This document shows positions 1 through 6,065 of a stretch of DNA of 23,084 nt, in pieces. A program made the translations under genes and the position numbers. Position 1 is the first letter of the stretch; the number at the start of each line of letters is the position of its first letter. This DNA comes from DALYDK01 sp964477125 (GTDB taxonomy: Bacteria > Patescibacteriota > Saccharimonadia > Saccharimonadales > CAIOMD01): contig CAYZCZ010000010.1 of the NCBI GenBank assembly GCA_964477125.1, forward strand, positions 1 through 23,084, read 5' to 3'. The notes under the pieces were generated by a model that saw nothing but the letters and a program-made list of their open reading frames with translations, did not search any database and had not been told where the DNA came from.

Positions 1-985
1 CAACAACTCGTGATTTTTTACTGGCAGATAAAACCAGTGCGCAGTGGAAAAGATTGTATTGGCATTCGGGCATGCCTATTCGTTCTACAGCAGAAAAAGT
101 ACTAACAGCCAAATTGAGCGCAGGGCTTGATGCAATGCCTATATCTTCGCTGGCAAAAATAACCATTCTGCGGGCTATGAATTTTGGATCTTCGCCAGCA
201 TCTAACATACGAGCTAAGTAATATAACGATGCATTGCTGTCGCTACCTCGCATACTTTTTATAAAGGCACTTATGATGTTGTAATGCTGTTCACCACCTT
301 TATCGTAACCTGGTAATTTGCGCTGAGATGCAATTTTTACAGTTTCGATAGTTATTTTGTCTTTAGCTAGGTCTAAGCAAAGTTCAAGGTTGCCGAGCGC
401 TACGCGTGCATCGCCAGCAGAGAGTTCGGCGATGTAGGTTAGTACTGTTTTTGAAGCTAGTTTAGATTTTCCAAGCTTTTTAAGCGCCAATTTTAATATA
501 GTAACTATTTCTTCGGTAGTTAGCGGCTCCAGTATAAGAACTCTTGTACGGGACAAAAGGGGTGTAATTACTTCAAAACTTGGATTCTCGGTTGTAGCTC
601 CAATAAGCGTAATTAAACCATTTTCAACATGAGGCAAAAAAGCATCTTGCTGTGCTTTATTAAAGCGATGAATTTCATCTACAAACAAAACAGTCCGCAT
701 TCCGAGTCGCCTGTTTTCACCTGCATGTTTTATAACTTGCTTTACATCGGCAATACCTGCGGTAACGGCGCTAATTTCAATAAAATCGGCTTCTACTTCT
801 TTGGCAATTATTCGGGCAAGGGTTGTTTTGCCACTACCCGGGGGTCCCCATAATATAAGGCTAACTGGCTGTTTATTAATAACAATTTGCTGTAATAGAG
901 CATTATTACTTAGTAGATGAGTTTGCCCAATAACTTGTTTTAAGTTTTGGGGTCGCATTTGTTCAGCTAAAGGCACCTGTGACAT
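1..985 (-). CDS. rarA: Replication-associated recombination protein A (RarA/MgsA), C-terminus beyond window
   Basis: AAA+ ATPase of the RarA/MgsA/WRNIP1 family, which acts at stalled replication forks and is related to clamp loaders. The reverse-strand frame is open from the ATG at 985 to the window edge (328 residues of about 430-450 usual). Seen: the family opening PLAEQMRPQNL, Walker A GPPGSGKT (residues 47-54), Walker B with DEIH (103-106), sensor-1 GATTENPSF (129-137), LLSR with the likely arginine finger (143-146), then the RarA C-terminal signature (YDKGGEQHYNIISAF, KSMRGSD, ARRMVIFASEDIG) of the helical oligomerisation domain. The start is fixed by the family N-terminus; there is no Shine-Dalgarno, and a TATACT box lies six bases upstream, so the mRNA is probably leaderless. 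It lies downstream of alaS on the same strand but behind a terminator, so it is probably a separate unit. Confidence 0.95.
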   Translation of the reverse strand, partial: MSQVPLAEQMRPQNLKQVIGQTHLLSNNALLQQIVINKQPVSLILWGPPGSGKTTLARIIAKEVEADFIEISAVTAGIADVKQVIKHAGENRRLGMRTVLFVDEIHRFNKAQQDAFLPHVENGLITLIGATTENPSFEVITPLLSRTRVLILEPLTTEEIVTILKLALKKLGKSKLASKTVLTYIAELSAGDARVALGNLELCLDLAKDKITIETVKIASQRKLPGYDKGGEQHYNIISAFIKSMRGSDSNASLYYLARMLDAGEDPKFIARRMVIFASEDIGIASSPALNLAVSTFSAVERIGMPECQYNLFHCALVLSASKKSRVV

Positions 986-991
986 GAAGTA

Positions 992-997
992 AGTATA
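992..997 (-). promoter_or_regulatory. -10 box (TATACT) of rarA
   Basis: On the minus strand TATACT is followed by only six bases before the rarA ATG (985). Transcription starting 6-7 bases after the box would begin at the start codon. No -35 was recognised. Confidence 0.45.
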
Positions 998-1001
998 TAT
1001 T

Positions 1002-1022
1002 AAAAAACACCCCTACGGGTGT
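1002..1022 (-). terminator. Intrinsic terminator after alaS
   Basis: Read on the minus strand: stem ACACCC/GGGTGT (six pairs, 1017-1022 with 1007-1012), four-base loop, then a run of T (1006-1002). It is about 100 bases past the alaS stop and just upstream of rarA. The T run merges into the AT-rich rarA promoter. Confidence 0.65.
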
Positions 1023-1034
1023 ATATGGTGGAGA

Positions 1035-1052
1035 AGTCAAGTAAACTTGACT
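1035..1052. repeat. Perfect inverted repeat AGTCAAGT-AA-ACTTGACT
   Basis: Eight-base arms around an AA centre in the alaS-rarA intergenic region. It has no T run on either side, so it is not a simple terminator. It may be an operator or an mRNA 3'-end stabilising hairpin for alaS. Confidence 0.45.
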
Positions 1053-1065
1053 CCCCCATTAAGTC

Positions 1066-1088
1066 CAATGTAAAAGTGAACTACATTG
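1066..1088. repeat. Inverted repeat CAATGTA/TACATTG
   Basis: Seven-base perfect arms (1066-1072 and 1082-1088) with a nine-base loop, 36 bases past the alaS stop. With the repeat at 1035 and the terminator at 1002 it makes three hairpins in tandem at the alaS 3' end. Confidence 0.35.
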
Positions 1089-1123
1089 TTTATACCATAA
1101 TGAAATATAGCTAGCAATAGTCT

Positions 1124-3007
1124 TTATACTAATACTGCTTTAATGCGCCTAACACCGGCAGAGCTAGATTCTTCTTTTTGGATTTTGAATTTTACGTTAC
1201 CATCGGCAAGTGTACCAGTATGCTCAACATGTGGACCGCCACAAATTTCACGGCTATAATTTTTGCCATCTGGGTCGCCAACGGTATAAACTTTGACAAC
1301 TTCACCATATTTATCCCCGAAGGCTCCCATAACACCATTAGCTAAAGCTTCCTTGGTATTTTCTTCGCGCCATGACATAGGCCAGTCTTTTACAATTTGT
1401 TCATTTACAATATCTTCAACTTTTGCAATTTGCTCGGGAGTCATTTTTTCTGGGTGACTAAAATCAAAACGCAACCTATCGCCAGTTATATTACTACCTC
1501 TTTGGATAACATGATCACCTAAAACCATACGCAAAGCTTTGTACATAAGGTGGGTTGCGGTGTGGTACTTGGTTGTTATTTCACTATGGTCGGCTAGGCC
1601 ACCTTTAAAGGTGCCTTTGGCGGCAGTTTTGCTACGTGCACGCTGGGCATCCATTTGCTTATCGAATTCTTCACGCCATTTTTTGCTAACTTTAATTTGT
1701 TTTTTATATGCTTCTTCGATACTTAATTCAGCAGGGAAGCCGTAAGTATCATATAGCCTAAACACATCGTTACCATTCAGTTCTTTATTCTCAGTTAAAC
1801 GGTCAAATTCCCTAACGCCAGAACGAAGTGTTTGGCGGAATATTTTTTCTTCGCGCTTCAAAACAGAATGAACTTCATCACGCTTTTCACGAATTTCTGG
1901 ATAGTCGTCGTGGTACATATCGGCAATTATTGGAATTATAGTTTCACAAACATCTTGTTCGATGCCTAGGTCAAAAGCGAATCTTATAGCACGACGAACA
2001 ATACGGCGCATAACATAACCCTGCTCTTTGTTACTAGGTATTACACCATCGGTAGCAAGGAAAGTTGCGGCTCGCAAATGGTCGGCAATGACACGCATAC
2101 TAGTGGTGTAGGTGTCGTATTCTTTACCGCTAATTTGTTCTAGCTTTTCAATTATTGGCCATAGTAGGCTAATTTTGAATACGTCTGGGCTGTCAATGCT
2201 AGCGGCGGCAATACGCTCTAGTCCACCACCAAAGTCGACATTACGTTTTGGCAATTTTGCAAAGCCTGTTTCAGTTTTTTGGTATTCCATAAAAACTGAA
2301 TTACCAATTTCAAGGAAGCGTCCACAATCACAGTTTGGGTGACATAGTTTGCCCCATTTGGTGTCATGTTTTTGATTCTCGAACAAATAAAAAACTTCGC
2401 TATCTGGACCACCTGGTTCACCAACGGGCATATTGCTTGGTTCGCCTGCTCGGCTCCACCAGTTTTTGTCGCTATAGAAAAATACTTTAGCGCCTTTAGG
2501 ACTACCTATATTATAGCCATCTTTTTCTGTACCAATATCTATCGTTTCAGCTTCTATGCCTCTTTCGGCAAAAAGTTTAAGCCACAATTCGGCAGATTCT
2601 GTATCTTTAGGCACTCCGTTTTTTTCGTCACCTATAAAACAACTAATATAAATTCGCTTCGGGTCTAAGCCTACTTCGTCTACTAAAAATTTAAATAAAC
2701 GTGGAATTTGTTTTTCTTTAAAGTAGTCACCCAGGCTCCAGTTACCTAACATTTCAAAAAATGTCGTATGCCTATTGTCGCCAACTTCTTCAATATCTTG
2801 GGACCTAAAACATGTCTGGCTATCTACAAGCCTAGTACCATAGGGGTTAACTTCTCCTAAAAGATATGGAACAAGTGGTTGCATGCCACTACCGGTAAAC
2901 AATGTTGAAGGGTCATTATCGGGGACTAGTTTGGCTCGTGGAATGGCAACATGGCCATCGGCTTCTAAAAACTTAATATATGCATTTCGTATTTCATGTG
3001 CTTTCAT
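1124..3007 (-). CDS. alaS: Alanyl-tRNA synthetase lacking the C-terminal C-Ala domain
   Basis: Charges tRNA-Ala with alanine in the cytoplasm and edits Ser/Gly mischarging. Seen in 627 residues: a class II catalytic core with HTTFFEMLGNWSLGDYF (about 80-96), GGGLERIAAA (260-269), then the tRNA-recognition helical region, and an editing domain with the zinc pattern HTATH (His482, His486) and CGGPH (Cys589, His593). The protein stops about 35 residues after the CGGPH motif, whereas usual bacterial AlaRS (about 850-880 residues) continues into the DHHA1/C-Ala domain. Downstream DNA has no continuing frame, only hairpins and rarA, so this is not a recent frameshift. The start ATG at 3007 matches the family N-terminus and lies eight bases after a TATAAT box. 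The gene is divergent from the MprF-like gene, with an 81-base spacer. Confidence 0.97.
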   Translation of the reverse strand: MKAHEIRNAYIKFLEADGHVAIPRAKLVPDNDPSTLFTGSGMQPLVPYLLGEVNPYGTRLVDSQTCFRSQDIEEVGDNRHTTFFEMLGNWSLGDYFKEKQIPRLFKFLVDEVGLDPKRIYISCFIGDEKNGVPKDTESAELWLKLFAERGIEAETIDIGTEKDGYNIGSPKGAKVFFYSDKNWWSRAGEPSNMPVGEPGGPDSEVFYLFENQKHDTKWGKLCHPNCDCGRFLEIGNSVFMEYQKTETGFAKLPKRNVDFGGGLERIAAASIDSPDVFKISLLWPIIEKLEQISGKEYDTYTTSMRVIADHLRAATFLATDGVIPSNKEQGYVMRRIVRRAIRFAFDLGIEQDVCETIIPIIADMYHDDYPEIREKRDEVHSVLKREEKIFRQTLRSGVREFDRLTENKELNGNDVFRLYDTYGFPAELSIEEAYKKQIKVSKKWREEFDKQMDAQRARSKTAAKGTFKGGLADHSEITTKYHTATHLMYKALRMVLGDHVIQRGSNITGDRLRFDFSHPEKMTPEQIAKVEDIVNEQIVKDWPMSWREENTKEALANGVMGAFGDKYGEVVKVYTVGDPDGKNYSREICGGPHVEHTGTLADGNVKFKIQKEESSSAGVRRIKAVLV

Positions 3008-3015
3008 AAGGCGTA

Positions 3016-3044
3016 ATTATAGAGGTTTAAAAGTTGTAAGTAAA
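3016..3044 (-). promoter_or_regulatory. alaS promoter
   Basis: Minus strand: TTTACT (3044-3039), 17-base spacer, TATAAT (3021-3016), then eight bases to the alaS ATG. The predicted transcription start is within one or two bases of the start codon, giving a leaderless or nearly leaderless mRNA. The divergent 3089 gene must share this short spacer for its own promoter (TATGCT 3071-3076 or TATATT 3078-3083). Confidence 0.6.
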
Positions 3045-3088
3045 TATTATATATTCACTATATGCTCAGATATGCTATATATTAAGTG

Positions 3089-5401
3089 ATGCTAAAAAAT
3101 ATAACTTTTAGAAATATATTGAATATAGTGAAAAAAGTACCCGGAACTATAGTTTTGGTATTTGCAATTATTTTAGTAAGTATTTTTACAAAAAGCATGT
3201 GGCATTCTGCCGAAAAGTTCGGGCTAGTTAGCCAGTATGGTTTTGGATTGCCTTCATTCTTGGAGGGAAGATGGTGGACGGTATTCACTGGTGCAGCAAT
3301 TTCACCAGAACCATGGATGCTGATAATAATTTTAACTCTTGTTATCCTTGGCTGTGGATATTTGGAATATTTTTACGGCACCCTAAGAATGCTGGCTGTC
3401 ATACTGATAACTCATATTGGCAGTGTTCTAATAACGGCTGGATTGCTAGGAGTACTCGATAAACTCGACATTGTATGGGCTATAGAACTTGCCAAAGTCA
3501 AAGATGTAGGTATTTCAAACGCTGGTTTTGGTGCTGTGGGTGCAGCAACCGCCGGATTGCCTTTACTTTGGCGCCGACGGGTTAGGGCAGTTGTACTTAT
3601 CTACTGCATAACGTTTATATTGTATTCTGGCCTTATTTGGGATATATCTCATTTCATCGCCTTTATTATTGGCATTTCTATTGGACCGTGGGTGGTGGGA
3701 AAAAGTTATAAAAAAAGTGAATTCCCACTATTAAACCTTGAGCCACGGACATTAATTGCTGGCATAGCCTCACTGAGCATTTATTCCACTATTGTTACAA
3801 AACTATTCCCCGGCAATGGTGGCATAGTAGATTTTGGCAATGAAGTAGAATATACAGGCTCATTTATTGCTTCAGTAGTTTCAGTAGCATTTATGAGTAT
3901 CTTTGTATATGGGTTATATAAGGGTAAGAGATTTGCCTGGTGGGCTGTTTTAGTACTAGCCAGTTTATCGTTGGTGGGTTCACTATTTTTAGACAACTCC
4001 GGGGTAAAGCTCTTTGGAATAGTATTCGACGTTACTCTTGTTGGCTTGTTATTAAAAAATAAAAAATACTTTGCCATAAAGTCTGACGCTTTAATAAAAA
4101 GACGTCTACTAATATACGGACTTTCAATATTTGCTTTAATATATATACTTCATGTTTCCTTAGTTTATAGCTTTAGGAATACCCTATTACCAGTGCCTAG
4201 TTTCAGCCGTGTAGCTGTAGAGTCAGCTGTACAATCTGTTGGCCAAACCAGCGAATATTTTAAATCTAATAATAAAGTGGTAACCACACTAATTAATAGT
4301 ATTGATGTTATTTGGATGGTTGCCTTTTTGGGCCTTCTAGCCGGCGCTATTGCTTCAACCAGCCGAGATAGAAATAAAAGAAGAAATTTTGAAATTTTCG
4401 ATATGTTAATGCGTCAAAAAGGAGCAACTAATATTACCTGGATGGCCAGATGGCCTGGTATGAGCTATTGGGTAAATAAATCTGAGACTGCTTCATTTGC
4501 CTATAGGTTAATTAATAATGTGGCTATTGTTTTAAGCGATCCTGTTGGTAGCCCCCAGGCAATAACATCGTCATTGCAAACATTTAGCAAGTACTGCACC
4601 GATAAGGGTTGGACGGTAGCATATTTTTCGGTTACTGAACCGTTTGCAAAAGTTTTAGAAAAAAGAGGATACAAATCTATAATGGTTGGCGAAGATACTG
4701 TCATTGAACTGGGCAGTCTAACGTTCACCGGTAAAGAATGGCAGTCGGTTAGGTCTGCCATAAATAAGGCAGAAAAAGCCGGTGTTAGTATGCAAACTGT
4801 TAATTACGGCACTGCTCCTTTGGCTATTAAAGATCAGTTACATACAATAGCTAATAGTTGGGTGGCTGATAAGTCACTGCCAGAAATGGGATTCACATTA
4901 GGCACATTAAAACAGGCGGAAGATTTAGAAGTAATTATGAATATTGCTGTAGATGAACAAGGAACCGTGCATGGAATGACAAGCTGGATGCCAGTTTACA
5001 GAGGCGGAAAAATAATTGGCTGGACAATTGATATTATGCAACGGAGGCTATCTGAACAAACAATGGGGGGAGTAATAGAATTTTTAATTGCAAAGTCGGC
5101 CGTTATGTTTAAAGAACAAGGAGCAGAATTTATTAGCTTGTCTGCCGCTCCACTAGCAAACAGTAAAACCAAAAAAACTTCTCTTGAAAAACTACTAACA
5201 GTCTTAGCCGATAAGCTAGAGCCATTTTACGGTTTTAAAAGCTTATATCGTTTTAAGCAAAAGTTTCAGCCTGTACATAAACCACTATATTTGTGCTACA
5301 ACGATGAAGCCAAATTACCAGGCATAACTGGTGCAATTGGCAAGGCTTATATGAATGACACCAGTTATATAAAAGCCCTGACTTCGATGATAAAAAAATA
5401 A
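3089..5401 (+). CDS. Rhomboid-like membrane domain fused to MprF-type DUF2156 acyl/aminoacyl transferase
   Basis: 770 residues. The N-terminal 430 or so are about 12 hydrophobic segments; the rest is a soluble LPG_synthase_C/DUF2156 (GNAT-fold) domain as in MprF lysyl-phosphatidylglycerol synthases, which move an aminoacyl group from tRNA onto phosphatidylglycerol. Motifs of that domain: WPGMSYW (about 455-461), LSDPVG, GWTIDIMQRR, FISLSAAPLA, and RFKQKFQPVHKPLYL near the end. The first six segments look rhomboid: GRWWTVFTGA (60-69), LEYFYGTLRML, GISNAGFGAVGA with the presumed catalytic Ser143, and a helix with His188 (ISHFIAFIIG). The usual TM2 histidine is missing. A GTG at 3086 is an alternative start; ATG at 3089 was chosen. 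No Shine-Dalgarno is visible. A role in envelope lipid modification is inferred; the substrate is not known. Confidence 0.82.
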   Translation: MLKNITFRNILNIVKKVPGTIVLVFAIILVSIFTKSMWHSAEKFGLVSQYGFGLPSFLEGRWWTVFTGAAISPEPWMLIIILTLVILGCGYLEYFYGTLRMLAVILITHIGSVLITAGLLGVLDKLDIVWAIELAKVKDVGISNAGFGAVGAATAGLPLLWRRRVRAVVLIYCITFILYSGLIWDISHFIAFIIGISIGPWVVGKSYKKSEFPLLNLEPRTLIAGIASLSIYSTIVTKLFPGNGGIVDFGNEVEYTGSFIASVVSVAFMSIFVYGLYKGKRFAWWAVLVLASLSLVGSLFLDNSGVKLFGIVFDVTLVGLLLKNKKYFAIKSDALIKRRLLIYGLSIFALIYILHVSLVYSFRNTLLPVPSFSRVAVESAVQSVGQTSEYFKSNNKVVTTLINSIDVIWMVAFLGLLAGAIASTSRDRNKRRNFEIFDMLMRQKGATNITWMARWPGMSYWVNKSETASFAYRLINNVAIVLSDPVGSPQAITSSLQTFSKYCTDKGWTVAYFSVTEPFAKVLEKRGYKSIMVGEDTVIELGSLTFTGKEWQSVRSAINKAEKAGVSMQTVNYGTAPLAIKDQLHTIANSWVADKSLPEMGFTLGTLKQAEDLEVIMNIAVDEQGTVHGMTSWMPVYRGGKIIGWTIDIMQRRLSEQTMGGVIEFLIAKSAVMFKEQGAEFISLSAAPLANSKTKKTSLEKLLTVLADKLEPFYGFKSLYRFKQKFQPVHKPLYLCYNDEAKLPGITGAIGKAYMNDTSYIKALTSMIKK

Positions 5402-5411
5402 GGTGGTCATT

Positions 5412-5434
5412 AGGTATTTGCTTAGTACCTTTTT
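5412..5434 (+). terminator. Possible intrinsic terminator after the MprF-like gene
   Basis: Five-base stem AGGTA/TACCT (5412-5416, 5426-5430) with a nine-base loop, followed by T5430-5434, ten bases past the stop. The stem is short, so it is probably weak. Confidence 0.4.
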
Positions 5435-5469
5435 GTATAGTTAAAACTGGTAATTATTTAAATACGTTG

Positions 5470-5475
5470 TATTAT
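5470..5475 (+). promoter_or_regulatory. -10 box (TATTAT) of the 5482 gene
   Basis: TATTAT ends six bases before ATG 5482, the spacing expected for a leaderless transcript. It overlaps the alternative TTG codon at 5467, which argues against that start. No clear -35. Confidence 0.4.
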
Positions 5476-5481
5476 AAAATT

Positions 5482-5925
5482 ATGAGTGAAAAACAACTGG
5501 AACGACAAATGCTACAACCTTGCGATAACGTAATTAATAAAATTGATGAATACTGGAGAGTTGTCCGGGATCCAACCGTAGAATCATTCGAAAAACCTAA
5601 CAGCATAGATAATTTCGCCGAACATTATTTATCTGATAGATATGGAAACGAATATGGCAAATTGATGTATGCAGACTTAGGCTCAACAACATACCAATTA
5701 GAAAAATTTAAATCAGGTGAACACATGGTTATAAACATTCAATTCTTACACCCTGACAGGTATGAACCTATAACATTATATGTTAACCTTACGGATTTAG
5801 AGATCGGTCATCCATCTGTTCGTATTTTGGAAGAGCAGGACAATAAGTTAAATGATCGTCCTGGCAGAGAGCTTTCTGAAAGTGCTCTTAGAGGTATTGC
5901 TTTAGATTTGTATTTTTCAATGTAA
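5482..5925 (+). CDS. Hypothetical acidic protein, 147 residues
   Basis: Not recognised. The ATG at 5482 (MSEKQLERQM) is preferred over the in-frame TTG at 5467, which sits inside the probable -10 box. The product is soluble, rich in charged residues, with no signal peptide or membrane segment. A central stretch alternates hydrophobic and polar residues (HMVINIQFLHP, ITLYVNLTDLEI; roughly residues 78-106), suggesting beta strands, and it ends in a short helix-like tail. It lies alone between the MprF-like gene and the CIRCE-controlled clpC, on the same strand as both. It ends 27 bases before the CIRCE element, so it is not part of the clpC transcript. Base composition is like its neighbours. 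Confidence 0.75.
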   Translation: MSEKQLERQMLQPCDNVINKIDEYWRVVRDPTVESFEKPNSIDNFAEHYLSDRYGNEYGKLMYADLGSTTYQLEKFKSGEHMVINIQFLHPDRYEPITLYVNLTDLEIGHPSVRILEEQDNKLNDRPGRELSESALRGIALDLYFSM

Positions 5926-5952
5926 CGTGGATAAAGGGTTAATATTATAGAA

Positions 5953-5979
5953 TTAGCACTCTTGACCCAAGAGTGCTAA
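5953..5979. promoter_or_regulatory. CIRCE operator (HrcA binding site)
   Basis: Perfect match to the CIRCE consensus: TTAGCACTC (5953-5961), nine-base spacer, GAGTGCTAA (5971-5979). HrcA binds this inverted repeat and represses heat-shock genes. Here it overlaps the clpC promoter, so HrcA would block RNA polymerase directly. Confidence 0.95.
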
Positions 5980-5990
5980 TTTTGTATAAT
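5962..5990 (+). promoter_or_regulatory. clpC heat-shock promoter overlapping CIRCE
   Basis: TTGACC (5962-5967), exactly 17 bases, then TATAAT (5985-5990), a strong sigma70-type match whose -35 lies in the CIRCE spacer. Predicted start is about 5997, giving a leader of roughly 70 bases. A second TATAAT at 6034-6039 with TTGACA at 6007-6012 has an unfavourable 21-base spacer and may be a weak secondary promoter. Confidence 0.85.
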
Positions 5991-6046
5991 TTAAAGTACT
6001 ATTAATTTGACACTAATTCTCAGTTAATATCCGTATAATAGCAATA

Positions 6047-6062
6047 GGAAGGATTTATGTAA
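6047..6062 (+). promoter_or_regulatory. Shine-Dalgarno serving an ATG-TAA start-stop pair ahead of clpC
   Basis: GGAAGG (6047-6052) is four bases from ATG 6057-6059, which is immediately followed by TAA (6060-6062). The clpC ATG is at 6066, in the same frame, 13 bases from the Shine-Dalgarno. The best-placed start codon is therefore a one-codon reading frame. This could tune clpC initiation or be an indifferent remnant. Confidence 0.55.
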
Positions 6063-6065
6063 CCC

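Noticed and set aside
629..853. 74-residue plus-strand frame
   Set aside because: It is antisense to the Walker A/B region of rarA, with no start signals.
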